Positions 53,156 to 62,794 of a stretch of 64,000 nt of DNA are shown here, one piece after another. The stretch's first letter is position 1. Each line of letters begins with the position of its first letter. Origin of the DNA: PALSA-693 sp963781155 (GTDB lineage Bacteria > Actinomycetota > Acidimicrobiia > Acidimicrobiales > Palsa-688); contig CAWAEC010000013.1 in the NCBI GenBank assembly GCA_963781155.1, positions 186,001 to 250,000 of the forward strand. Reading direction: 5' to 3'. The notes below the pieces were generated by a model that ran no database searches, was not told where the DNA came from, and saw only the letters and a list, made by a program, of their open reading frames with translations. Made by a program: the position numbers and the translations under genes.

Positions 53156-54691
53156 ATGATTGAGGAGGTGGCGGTGCGCTCGGACTCGATCACGATGAAT
53201 CGCCGCGACCTGGAGGTCGTCGTGATCGGTGCCGGCATGGGAGGACTCGCCGCTGCGCAAAAGCTCGTCGAGCGGGGCTTTACCCCGGCGGTTCTGGAGA
53301 AGGCTTCTGAGGTCGGCGGCACGTGGCGCGACAACAAGTACCCGGGTCTCTACGTGGACATCCCCGTGGGCCTGTACCAGATGCTCTTTGCGCCCCGCTA
53401 CGACTGGTCGCATGCCTACGCGCCCGGCCCCCAGATCCAGGCCTACCTGAAGCGGTGCTTCGACGACCTTGACCTCCGGAGGTTCGTGAGGTTCGGCGTC
53501 GAGGTCGTCTCCGCGGAGTGGACCGGCGGGCGGTGGCTGCTCACCACCAAGACGGGTGAGACACGCACGGCCGACGCGGTGATCGCCGCGACCGGGTTCC
53601 TGCATCGAAAAAAGATGCCAACTATCCCGGGCATGGAATCGTTCCGCGGGCACCAGTTCCACTCGTCGGAGTGGCCGGACGACCTCGACGTCCGCAACAA
53701 GTCCGTGGCCATCGTCGGGAGTGGCTCGAGCGGCATTCAGATGGTGTGCGCCCTGTCAGACCGAGAGATGGGGTGCCAGGTCACGCAGTACGTGCGGACA
53801 CCGCAGTGGATCGAAACCATGAAGAACCCGCAGGCAGGGCCGGTTCGGCGCACGATTGGGCGGATGTACCCGAAGATCGGCCAGCGGCTGCAGGCCCGGT
53901 TGATGGAGGGTATCGCACAGGACCCGCGCCTGCGCGACCCTCGATGGAAACTCGAGCGCGGGCAAAGCGCGAAGCTGCGCAGCGGGCGTTCGTGGATATG
54001 ATCAATGTGGTCGCCGATCCGGAGTTGCGCGCCGCGCTGACGCCGGACTTCCCTCCGGGCTGCAAGCGCATCCCGAAATCACCCTGGTACTACCAGGCTG
54101 TGCAACGGCCGAATGTTCGGATAGTTCGTCGAGGCGTCTCGAAGGTCTTGCCTGAGGGGATCCAGGCCCCCGACGGCAGCGTCGATGCGTACGACGTGAT
54201 CGTGTGGGCAACCGGATTCGACACTCACGCGTACTGCCGGCCGATGGAGGTCATCGGCGTTGACGGCGTCACGCTCGGCGACTTGTGGGGCGACAATGAT
54301 GTGTTCAGCTATCGAGGGGTCGCCATACCCAAGTTGCCAAACTTCTTCATCCTCAACGGCCCCTTCAGTCCGGTAAACAACGTGACGATTCCGCGAACCG
54401 TCAACGACGAAATGGACTGGATCACTGCGGTTCTCGCCGAGACCGTGGACAAGAGCTGCGCGTTCGCCCCGAACCGATGCCGCCACCGAGGAGTTCGTGA
54501 ACTGGGTGTCCGAGGCGATCCCGCACACGGTGTGGGCCGACGGCTGCGTGAGCTGGTACCAGGGAGCCAACGGGCTCCCCGTGATCTGGCCGTGGTACGA
54601 CAAGGAGCAGACGGACATGTTCCGTGACCTCCGGCTTGACCGCCTCGAGCCGGTGCCGTGCCGGCTCGCCGGGTCGTCGCGCACAGTGTGA
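53156..54691 (+). pseudogene. Flavin monooxygenase (Baeyer-Villiger type) split by two frameshifts
   Basis: Frame 1 (to about 53965): FAD motif VIGAGMGGLAAAQKLVERG, GGTWRDNKYPGLYVDIP, ATGFLHRKKMP and NADP motif AIVGSGSSGIQ. Frame 2 (to about 54478): CKRIPKSPWYYQAVQRPNV, VIVWATGFDTHAY, LPNFFILNGPFSP. Frame 3: NWVSEAIPHTVW, SWYQGANGLPVIWPW to the end. The missing parts are only single bases, and the whole is an about 510-residue monooxygenase oxidising ketones or heteroatoms. An SRPBCC gene follows by 43 bases. Confidence 0.8.
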
Positions 54692-54733
54692 GTGTGCGAT
54701 GCTCCTGTCAACTTCCATCCGCAAGGAGGCAAC

Positions 54734-55210
54734 ATGCCCGACACCGTCTACCTGTCCGACCGTATCGAGGTCACCCGGCCTATCTCGGCGCTACCCTCCG
54801 ATATCTTCGACATCGTGCGCAGCCCTGCCGGCCACGTGGCCATTGACGCCTCCGGCATGCTGCAGGACTTCTCCGGTGAGCCAGCGGAGAAGGTCGGCGA
54901 CACCTTTGTCATACACATGGACCGCGAGTCACTCAACGACGTGCCGCTCGGCAAGTACGACGTGACTGTGCACATCATCGCTTTCGAACGGGACAAGGAG
55001 ATCGCGTGGAACCTCGGGCCAGACATTCCCGTGAAGCACTTTTACGGCTACCGTCTGGCTGCGGGTGAGGACGGGGTGACCAACGTGACGTCCTACTACG
55101 ACTGGTCGAACGTGAGCGGCGACTTCAAGGAACGTTTTCCCGTCGTGCCCGAGTCAGCCCTTCGAGCCACGCTCGGCATCCTCGATCGGACGGTTCGAAA
55201 GAGCGAATGA
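54734..55210 (+). CDS. SRPBCC (START/Bet v1-like) domain protein
   Basis: A 158-residue ligand-binding protein of the polyketide cyclase/AHSA1-like fold: IEVTRPISALPSDIFDIV, GDTFVIHMDRESLNDVPLG, YDVTVHIIAFERDKEIAWNL and a C-terminal long helix. The start ATG lies behind AAGGAGG. It follows the monooxygenase gene directly and may bind its substrate or product. Confidence 0.85.
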   Translation: MPDTVYLSDRIEVTRPISALPSDIFDIVRSPAGHVAIDASGMLQDFSGEPAEKVGDTFVIHMDRESLNDVPLGKYDVTVHIIAFERDKEIAWNLGPDIPVKHFYGYRLAAGEDGVTNVTSYYDWSNVSGDFKERFPVVPESALRATLGILDRTVRKSE

Positions 55211-55273
55211 GGCTGCCTTGACCGAGCGACAATCACCATCAAGCGGCGCACGGCCACTCGCCGCGACTCGATC

Positions 55274-55834
55274 ATGGCCCCCCATCGGTCGGTCCGCGCC
55301 CGACTGGTCGAGACCACAACCCCTGAGCAGGTCACCGCTTTCGACCGCGCTTCGCGCGATCTGGCCCAAATGCCACGTTTTCCAATCGGGTCTAGCACAC
55401 GTACGCGACCAAATGCTTCACCTGGACGAGCGCGGTCTCGGCTTTGGAGGCGAGCGGCGGTTTCGGTTGTGTTTCTCATCTTGCTGTCTGCCATCACCGC
55501 TTGCGGTACGGGTTATACTGCTTCCCCTCCAGTGGAACGGTGTGGTGAGGCCCTCTATAACCCGGACGGACTCGCCGTCGTGGAGATCGCAGCGATCAGT
55601 TCTGTCACCCGGGCAGAGTTTCTGGAACTGAGCTCGCAATGCGCTCAGGGTGCAACCGTGACCATCACTCCCCCGACGGTTGCGTCGATCGCTGCCTCAA
55701 TTACGGCAAAGGACGGGAACTATGTCATCATCGAACTGGCGCCCGGCCGGACAGCAAACGCGCCGACAACAGGAACGCTCGCGGTTGACTCTCCAGACGG
55801 GTTGTTCCGAGTCCCGCTCGACTACAACAGCTGA
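55274..55834 (+). CDS. Hypothetical lipoprotein
   Basis: The protein contains a clear lipoprotein signal: RRAAVSVVFLILLSAITACG with lipobox around the cysteine at about residue 77. About 75 residues precede it in the open frame, so the true start is probably at an inner GTG near 55460 rather than the ATG given. The 110-residue outer part has two further cysteines and beta-strand character. Function unknown. Confidence 0.55.
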   Translation: MAPHRSVRARLVETTTPEQVTAFDRASRDLAQMPRFPIGSSTRTRPNASPGRARSRLWRRAAVSVVFLILLSAITACGTGYTASPPVERCGEALYNPDGLAVVEIAAISSVTRAEFLELSSQCAQGATVTITPPTVASIAASITAKDGNYVIIELAPGRTANAPTTGTLAVDSPDGLFRVPLDYNS

Positions 55835-56037
55835 AAAGGGCGGAGCGCGTCGCAGCGGATCGATTGCTTGTGCCACCATGTAGAGCGTGGTTCGGAGTGA
55901 GCGACAGCCGAGCGTGGACGAAGACGACGACGGGACCAGTCCACACGGGCGAATGACTTCCAACCCGGCGTCCTGCCTGTCCGGGGTCCACCGCACTGCC
56001 TTTTCAAGCCGCGGCATTACGTGCATGGCACACGCTG

Positions 56038-56402
56038 GTGGGCGACGAGCCAAAAATGTTCCGAGACGAGTTCGCCCTCGCTCTCACCGGCATGACAGAA
56101 GAGGACGTCGTCGCTCTCGGACGAGGCGTACCCGCGAGGCAATCATCGGTGGGATCGCAAATAGTATTGACGTACCTGGAATCCAACGCCCAGGCCGCGG
56201 TTATAAGGACGGGAATGGCGCGGAATGGCATTGCGGTGTTTTCGGCTTTCACCGCGCAGGAAATGACGGCGATGGTGGAAGAACCAGGATTTCGCGGATC
56301 GAGCGGCTCTCGCCCGAACAGGCCCAGGAACAGTTCTTCCAGGGCCGCACCGACGGCCTCAAGGCCACCGAGGTCCAACGTCTCCTGAGCGCGATCGTCT
56401 GA
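56038..56402 (+). CDS. Small hypothetical protein, probably frameshifted
   Basis: Frame 1 gives MFRDEFALALTGMTEEDVVA and LESNAQAAVIRTGMARNGIA. Near 56285 another frame continues RISRIERLSPEQAQEQFFQG and KATEVQRLLSAIV to a stop at 56402. Joined it is an about 120-residue helical protein. I do not recognise it; the evidence that it is real is the natural amino-acid composition only. Confidence 0.4.
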
Positions 56403-56571
56403 GACGACTGGCGGACTGCCCCGCGGGCGGACTGCTGGGCTCCTTTGCGGCCTGGAGGAGATGACGGTCTCGATGGGGACCCGGGGCAGATGAACCCGTC
56501 GCCGAGCGGGAGGCAAGTCTCCCTGCTAGGTTCAGCGAGGCGCAGAGGTCGCGAATCTGGGGAGGTGGACC

Positions 56572-57525
56572 ATGGGTTTGGAAGACCAGGTCGTCATCGA
56601 GGTTGCCCTCAACGAGAACCAGCTACGATCCGTCAATCCGAACGTCGCTTACACGCCAGACGATCTAGCCGCCGACGCTCGTCGTTGCCTCGACGCGGGG
56701 GCGGCGGTCGTTCACTACCACGCCCGGGACCCCGAGACAGGGGCGATGAGCAACGATGTCGAGTTGAACCTTGCCTGCCAGCGGGCCGTCACCGAGGCCA
56801 CCCCACTCGTCGCTTATCCGACGTACGGTGACCACGTCGCCGTGGGTGACGGCCACTATGCCGTCTGTTCTCCCGCGCAGGTGCGGTTCCGTCACTTCAT
56901 TGCCGGAGTCGACAGTGGCATCCGCTTTGAGGTTGGCCCGATCGATCTGGGGGCATTCTACGACGTCAACGCGGTGCGGGCACCCGGCGCGGCTGGTGGT
57001 CCCGACGGTATCGACGGTTGGGCGCTCAACCGCGGCCATCAGATCAACAACGGCTTCGATCACGTCTGGTTGGCTCGGTTTTGTGAACAGTACGGCCTGC
57101 ACAAATCCTTCGCAGCCCCCGACACCATGTGCCTCCTGAACCTGCGGAACATGATCGACATGGGCCTGGTGCCAGAGGAGATCATCGACTTGAAGCTGTT
57201 CTTCTTCAGCGGCGCGGCACTTCCTACCCGTTTCCGGGGCATGCTCGAACTCAGCCGGGAACTCTTCACCGACAGGCTGCTGCGGTGGATGCCCGTGGTC
57301 CAAGGTGCCGATGGCTTGCCGTTGGCGGAACTATCGCTCCGAGAGGGTGGGCACGTCCGAACAGGGCTCGGCGATTACCACTACGGGCCTGAAGGCTCAC
57401 CATCAAATGCGGAACTGGTCGAGCGCGTCGTTGCGCTCGCTCGCACATTCGGACGGGAACCGGCAAACCCCGAAGAAGCCCGACGCATCAAGGGCATGAC
57501 ACCTCTACCGCTCATAACCGGCTGA
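56572..57525 (+). CDS. BKACE (DUF849) beta-keto acid cleavage enzyme
   Basis: A 317-residue TIM-barrel protein of the 3-keto-5-aminohexanoate cleavage family: VIEVALNENQ, metal motif VVHYHARDPETGA, a substrate-arginine region and VRTGLGDYHYG near the end. These zinc enzymes condense a beta-keto acid with acetyl-CoA and split it; the Glu in VALNE and the HYH pair are the metal ligands. The substrate is not predictable from sequence. It leads a plus-strand set with the propeller, SDR and SnoaL genes. Confidence 0.85.
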   Translation: MGLEDQVVIEVALNENQLRSVNPNVAYTPDDLAADARRCLDAGAAVVHYHARDPETGAMSNDVELNLACQRAVTEATPLVAYPTYGDHVAVGDGHYAVCSPAQVRFRHFIAGVDSGIRFEVGPIDLGAFYDVNAVRAPGAAGGPDGIDGWALNRGHQINNGFDHVWLARFCEQYGLHKSFAAPDTMCLLNLRNMIDMGLVPEEIIDLKLFFFSGAALPTRFRGMLELSRELFTDRLLRWMPVVQGADGLPLAELSLREGGHVRTGLGDYHYGPEGSPSNAELVERVVALARTFGREPANPEEARRIKGMTPLPLITG

Positions 57526-57629
57526 CCGAACGCATCGCGCTCGTCCTCGTGCCAGTACGCGGCGGGAGGGGTTAGCGTTGCCATGGCCTGCAGGAGAGCC
57601 AGCGGGAATGACCCCATGGGAGGCGCACG

Positions 57630-58617
57630 ATGGCGGTTCGGTTCGGTTCCGGTTCGTTACGGTTCGAGCTGGTCGAGGGGTGGGAACGCATCCCAAAGGG
57701 CTGGTCGCACGCCGACGTGGCGGGCGTCTGCACCGACTCGAACGGCAACGTGTTTCTGTACTGCCGGGGGGACCATCCGGTGATGATCTACGACCGGGAA
57801 GGGCGATTCCTGGACTCCTGGGGAGAAGGCATGTTCAGCTACCGAACCCACGGCATGTTCATGGGCGACGGAGACGAGATGTTCCTCGTCGACGATGGCG
57901 GGAACTCTGTCGGCCGCTACTCGCTGGACGGCAAGCTGCTCCAGCAGATCGGCCCGGCGGGGATCCTGAGCGACACCGGCTACGACGGGCGCAACGTCAC
58001 CTCCATCACCCACGGCGGCGAGCCGTTCAACCATCCGACCAATCTGGCCTTGGCCCCGTCGGGGGATCTTTACGTGTCCGACGGGTACGGCAACTGCCGT
58101 GTCCACCGTTTCAACGCCGACGCCGAACTGCTGGAGTCGTGGGGCGAGCCGGGTACAGGGCCGGGGCAGTTCCACCTCCCGCACAGCGCATGGGTCCACA
58201 CCGACGGCCGGGTGTTCGTGGCCGATCGTCAGAACGATCGCATCCAGATCTTCGGTCCGACCGGCGAGTACTTGGACGAATGGACCGACGTACATCGTCC
58301 CCAGGACATCTTCATCCACGATGGGCTGGTCTACGTCGGCGAGCTGCTGTATCGCAAGGGCGACGTATCCCTGCGTCGGGGAACGATCCCGGAAGACGAA
58401 CCGAACCGCCTGAGCATCTACGACCTGGACGGGAACTGCGTGCTGCGCTGGGGCGACATGAGACGGGACCAAGGGCGGCTACTTCCTCGCTCCCCACGGG
58501 ATCTGGGTCGACGACGAAGGATCCATCTACCTCGCCGAGGTCACCCACACCATCGTATCCGGGCTTGGTCTGGGCCTGCCCGAAACTCACACTTTCCAGA
58601 AGTTCGCTCGTTCCTGA
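57630..58617 (+). CDS. NHL-type six-bladed beta-propeller protein, frameshifted near the end
   Basis: An about 328-residue propeller with NHL-like blades: VCTDSNGNVFLYCRGDHPVM, HPTNLALAPSGDLYVSDGYG, RVHRFNADAELLESWGEPGT, HSAWVHTDGRVFVADRQNDR. The last blade (FLAPHGIWVDDEGSIYLAEV) lies in another frame after a one-base shift near 58465 and ends at 58617. Relatives include peptidyl-hydroxyglycine amidating lyase-like proteins and lactonases; no signal peptide is seen. Confidence 0.8.
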
Positions 58618-58786
58618 CGCCGAGCAAAGGTCATGGCTACCGGGCAGGGCTGGCGAGGACGAGTTATTCCCTCGCCCTCAGGTCGAGGAGCGTCTGCGTT
58701 GGGCGACGCTCGGGCCGCATCTATTAGAGTCGCCGCAGAGGAGGCCTCCTGAGAGTCGAGGCCCAAAGGAAGGACAAAGGACGGCT

Positions 58787-59611
58787 ATGAGCAGCGTGGA
58801 TGCATTTCGCTATGACGGCAAACGAGCCCTGGTGGTCGGTGGTGCGACAGGGATGGGTGCAGCGGCGGCGAAGATCGTGGGCGACCTGGGTGCCGAAGTG
58901 ATCGTCATGGACTATGCAAATGTCGACTTCCCGGTCTCCAAGGCCATCAAAGTCGACCTCCAGGATCGGGCCTCCATCGACGCTGCCATCGATGAAGTTG
59001 GCGGTCCGGTCAACGCCATCTTCTCGGCCGCCGGTATCGCAGAGGGACCTGGCACTATGAGGGTCAACTTCATCGGGCACCGGCATCTGATTGAGCGGAT
59101 GGTAGGCGACGGATCCATACCCGGGGAGTCGGCGATATGCATGATCTCCTCAGTGGCCGGCCTCGGCTGGCAGAATCACATGCCCGAGCTCCTCGACTTC
59201 CTGGCGACGCCTGACTACGAGTCCGCCGACCAGTGGATCAACAGCCACGAGGGCACGAACCACTATGGCTTCAGCAAGTGGGCAATGAATGCTTATGTGG
59301 CGCGGCGAGTCTATCCGCTCCTGGCGAAGGGTATCCGTATCAACGCCATTTGCCCGGCTCCCACCGATACGCCACTTGCCCGTGCCAATGCCGACACCTG
59401 GCTCACGTTCGCTCAGGACTACAGGGATGCGACAGGAACGGTTCACATGACGCCGGACCAGATGGGCTTCCCGATGGTCTTCCTCAACAGCGACGCCGCC
59501 AGCGGAATTAGCGGCGTCAACCTGCTCGTCGACGTGGGCCATGTCATGTCGTCGATGACCGGGTCCTGGGAGGCCGGCAAGCCGCTCATCGACATGCTGA
59601 TGGGCTTGTAG
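58787..59611 (+). CDS. Short-chain dehydrogenase/reductase
   Basis: A 274-residue SDR with cofactor motif VVGGATGMGAAAA, ISSVAG serine strand and the YGFSKWAMN active site (Y and K). NADs are probably preferred, as the acidic residue follows strand 2 (VMDYANVD). It oxidises or reduces an alcohol/ketone. The opening MSSVDAFRYDGKRALV matches that of the deleted SDR at 41927-42465, so the two are paralogues. The start follows AAGGACAAAGG. Confidence 0.9.
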   Translation: MSSVDAFRYDGKRALVVGGATGMGAAAAKIVGDLGAEVIVMDYANVDFPVSKAIKVDLQDRASIDAAIDEVGGPVNAIFSAAGIAEGPGTMRVNFIGHRHLIERMVGDGSIPGESAICMISSVAGLGWQNHMPELLDFLATPDYESADQWINSHEGTNHYGFSKWAMNAYVARRVYPLLAKGIRINAICPAPTDTPLARANADTWLTFAQDYRDATGTVHMTPDQMGFPMVFLNSDAASGISGVNLLVDVGHVMSSMTGSWEAGKPLIDMLMGL

Positions 59612-59665
59612 TCGTGCCTGGTAGTGATCCAGGCAAGATCCGGCCTGAAATGAGAAGGAGGTCCC

Positions 59666-60185
59666 ATGAATGAGCATCAGATCCAGTGGGCAGTTGATGA
59701 GCTCGAGATTCGAAATGTAATCGCCGCGCTCGGCGCTTCTGTCAGACATGGGTGACATCGACGAGTGGGGAATGTTGTTTACTGAGGACGCTGACTACAC
59801 GACAGAGAGCGGAGTGGGATGGCACGGCCGGGCCGAAATCGTGGAAAGCGGCCGCCAGCGCCGAGCGAGGGGAACGCATGGCCCGGGGAGCAACAACCGA
59901 CATCTCAGCGCCTCCGTATTGGTTCGCTCCACTGGTCCGGACACAGCCGAGGCTGAGTCCTATCTTGCGATGTACAAGGACTTGCCACCCGAGGGCGAGG
60001 ATCTCCTGCCCGGGGGTCCCGGCCAAGATGGCGATCTGGAGAAATCCCCGGAGCTATTGGTCCTGGGCTACTACCGCGACCGCTTCCTCCGTACAAGCGA
60101 TGGCTGGAAAGTAGCCCACCGGGAACTGGCGCGAAGCAGCCATACACCCCGATGGCGTGCCATCATGCAAAGTTGGGGAAGCTAA
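59666..60185 (+). pseudogene. SnoaL-like protein with a frameshift
   Basis: A strong AAGGAGG site precedes MNEHQIQWAVDELEIRNVIA. A one-base shift near 59732 leads to LLSDMGDIDEWGMLFTEDAD, GWHGRAEIVESGRQRRARG and LGYYRDRFLRTSDGWKVAHR. Joined, it is a 170-residue NTF2-fold protein typical of dehydratases and cyclases beside SDRs. A sequence error may explain the shift. Confidence 0.75.
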
Positions 60186-60269
60186 ACTCGGCGACGGGTG
60201 ATGGCGCCGCCAAGCCCAGCCGGGAGCGACGGTAGTCGCCCCCGCGCCGGGTGCTGGCGAGCTTCTTTT

Positions 60270-61994
60270 TCAGCGGACGTTCGAGGCGCCGGCGGCGGCT
60301 ATGAGTTGCTGGCCGTCGATCTGGGTCAGGTAACCCTGCCGGACGAGCTTGGAGACGTCGTTAGCCCACTTCACCACGAACGCCCGGTGCGTGGGATACA
60401 GGGCGGTCAGTTGGGACGTCGTGAAGGCGGTGGTAGTGCCAGCCAGGACGCAGAAGCCCGGGGTATTCGGGACCACGTCGCCGGTCAAGGTAGCCACTGG
60501 CACATCCACTGCGGGTGAGCGCACCCCGCCGATGATGTTCCCGTTGGCATCGAGGACCGGAGGGGTAGTCGCCGGCTCTCCGACGTATTGGCCGACGAAC
60601 AGCGGCGGCGCGGCCGCCGGCATGCCGGTCAGAGCGCCGCCGGTAGCGGCCCACGTGACCAGTTGCAGCACGGCTGCGCTGAAGGTGTAGCGGGCCTCGC
60701 CGGTATTGATCGGCGCCAAGCAGGTACCGATCCCGGGGATGGTGGCCGGCGGGTTCAGCATCTGGTCGAACAGCGCGATCGTGCCAGCCGTCCCGCCGCC
60801 CTGATTGATGCACAACAAGAACTGGCAGGCGTCGGCGTGGGAGGTGCCGGCCGCCTCCCACAGCCGGAAGCCCCGCGAGTTGGCCTGGGTGGCGGGCCCG
60901 TAGTTCCCGATACCGTTCGTGCCCCCTATACCGAAGGGGACGGCGAACACGTCGGTCTGGGTCATGTAGCTCAGCACGGGTGCGTAAATGTCGGTGCGGC
61001 TCTGCACCACCGACGGGCTCGGCATCTCCGTAAGGCCCACGTTGCCGTTCGGTACGGCGGTGAGCACGCCATCGACGAGCACGTTGGCGGTCCCGGGAGC
61101 TTCCTGCAAGGCGGAAGTGGAGGCGGGACGGCTGTGCACGACGTAGCCGTCATACACGTTGTACATCGGGGCGAACGCATCGACGTAGGTCTGCAGGAAG
61201 ATGGCCGACTGGGAGATCCCATCGGCCACGATCACCCTGGGCTTCAGGCCGCCGAGAACGTTGGCATACAAGTTGCGAACGGCCATCCCGGCCTGGGAGA
61301 AGATGTCGTAGGAGTAGCTGTCGCCCGGCTGGACAAGCGTTCCGTACCGGGCCGGGTTATTGAGCTTTGCCCCAGCGACACCCACAAACTGCGCGGCCAC
61401 ACCCACATAGGCGTCACCCTGGCGGAACACGTCGGCGTGGTCGAGCGTCAAGTCCGGCAAGGAGTCCAGGCCGCCCGACACGTTGGACCACTCCACGATG
61501 GCGTTCCCACTGAAACGCTTCGGGTTGATCGGCGTCAGCACCACAATCCTGCTCTGGTAATAGGTCGCAGAGCCCGGCGCGGGTGCGACCGTCCAACGGC
61601 CGTTGGTCTTGGGCGTACCGACGAAGTCGTAGGCCTGGGCCGTGCCCGAGATAAAGAACTCTTTTTCCTGGTAGCCGGCCTGCTGGAGCACCGTGGGCGA
61701 CACGATTCCGACACCGCCACCCGTAGAAGGCGGTATCGGCCCGGGGAGCGGACCGGTCACCGTCGGAACTGGAGCAGACGCGGCGGGCTGACCCGTGACC
61801 GGAGTAGCCACGGGCCCGGCCGCCGGCGCTGCAGCTGCAGGAGGCGCCGTCGCTAACAGGGCCACCGCATAGAGCCCGAGCACGGCCGGAAGCCCGAGCG
61901 TCGCCAAGGCGGCTGCTGCCCGTCTCCCCCGCTTCACCCCGGCGCTCGAATGGGCTGGCGCTTTCCTGGTCAGGAATGCAAACACGTCGGTCAT
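60270..61994 (-). CDS. Secreted alpha/beta hydrolase-domain protein
   Basis: A 574-residue exported protein with a signal/membrane helix at about 25-55 and a Pro/Ala linker. The main domain has VVLTPINPKRFSGNAIVEWS, the nucleophile region VIVADGISQSAIFL and a late SHADACQF that may give the histidine. This is the large actinobacterial alpha/beta hydrolase-domain family without assigned substrate. A terminal LIAAAGASNVR end is complete. It is convergent with the SnoaL gene. Confidence 0.8.
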   Translation of the reverse strand: MTDVFAFLTRKAPAHSSAGVKRGRRAAAALATLGLPAVLGLYAVALLATAPPAAAAPAAGPVATPVTGQPAASAPVPTVTGPLPGPIPPSTGGGVGIVSPTVLQQAGYQEKEFFISGTAQAYDFVGTPKTNGRWTVAPAPGSATYYQSRIVVLTPINPKRFSGNAIVEWSNVSGGLDSLPDLTLDHADVFRQGDAYVGVAAQFVGVAGAKLNNPARYGTLVQPGDSYSYDIFSQAGMAVRNLYANVLGGLKPRVIVADGISQSAIFLQTYVDAFAPMYNVYDGYVVHSRPASTSALQEAPGTANVLVDGVLTAVPNGNVGLTEMPSPSVVQSRTDIYAPVLSYMTQTDVFAVPFGIGGTNGIGNYGPATQANSRGFRLWEAAGTSHADACQFLLCINQGGGTAGTIALFDQMLNPPATIPGIGTCLAPINTGEARYTFSAAVLQLVTWAATGGALTGMPAAAPPLFVGQYVGEPATTPPVLDANGNIIGGVRSPAVDVPVATLTGDVVPNTPGFCVLAGTTTAFTTSQLTALYPTHRAFVVKWANDVSKLVRQGYLTQIDGQQLIAAAGASNVR

Positions 61995-62794
61995 GACGTC
62001 CTTTCCGCTGCATCGGGCCGGGCCTCCCCACGCCGGGAACCCAGATCGGTCGTCGTTTGGTGTTCCCCGCGCTTACGTGCCCGTCATCGCATTCGTGCGC
62101 CGTAGCACTAGTGCGATGATAGGCGTTCCTTCACACTGACGCAAGGGTTCGAACCTCTCCGTCGGATCTCACGACGACACCAAGAACGACGGAGGGGTCG
62201 GGCCGTCGGCTCTGCACGGACATCTGTCTTTAGAACCTTGAGGCGCAGTGCATGGGATCATGAACGAACTGAATGGGACAGAGGAGATGCCGATCCGTTC
62301 GATCGTCGCACCCGCCCGGCTTCAGCGAAACCAGGTGCCGGCGAGGTTCAGAGCTGGTTCGAGTTGGGTATCCGGGTTCCGCATACCGGCTTGCCTCCGT
62401 TGACGACCGTGGCGGCGCGGCTGATCTTCATTCCCCCTAAAGGCTTTTACCGGAAGGACTCACGCGGTAAAACCAATCCGCCAGTGCTCCGCGAGTAGTT
62501 CGAACCGGGCCCGTCAACTTGTCTCTACACAGTAGATGAGCGCAAAATAGCCTACTCTTTATGGGCCCGCAAGAGTTTCTTCGAGGGCATCACGAGTGCC
62601 AGCGCTTGCAGGTTACGGAGACGCCGAAAAGCTCGTTCGAAGCTTCGAGGAGGTCCCGATGCATTGGATGTCCCACGCAAACGCCGAGGGCAGAGGCTGG
62701 TGGATCCCAGTTCGGGTGAATGGTGGAGCGACCTGGCCAAGCAGATGACTCCCCTCTTTTTACAGTCCTCTGCGACAGCGGCGGGGGCGAGGGA
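61995..62794. other. Long intergenic region
   Basis: No gene is convincing; an 86-codon frame (62238-62498) lacks a ribosome site and recognisable composition. The right part (62500-62600) is AT-richer, with tctacacagtagatg and ataGcctactctttatg patches that could be promoter elements. A GTTCGAA at 62154 is not part of a cloverleaf. Confidence 0.45.

Noticed and set aside
62140..62190. GGGTTCGAACCTC resembling a T loop
   Set aside because: No matching acceptor, D or anticodon arms on either strand.
62238..62498. 86-codon plus-strand frame
   Set aside because: No ribosome site and no recognisable composition or partner; left as intergenic.
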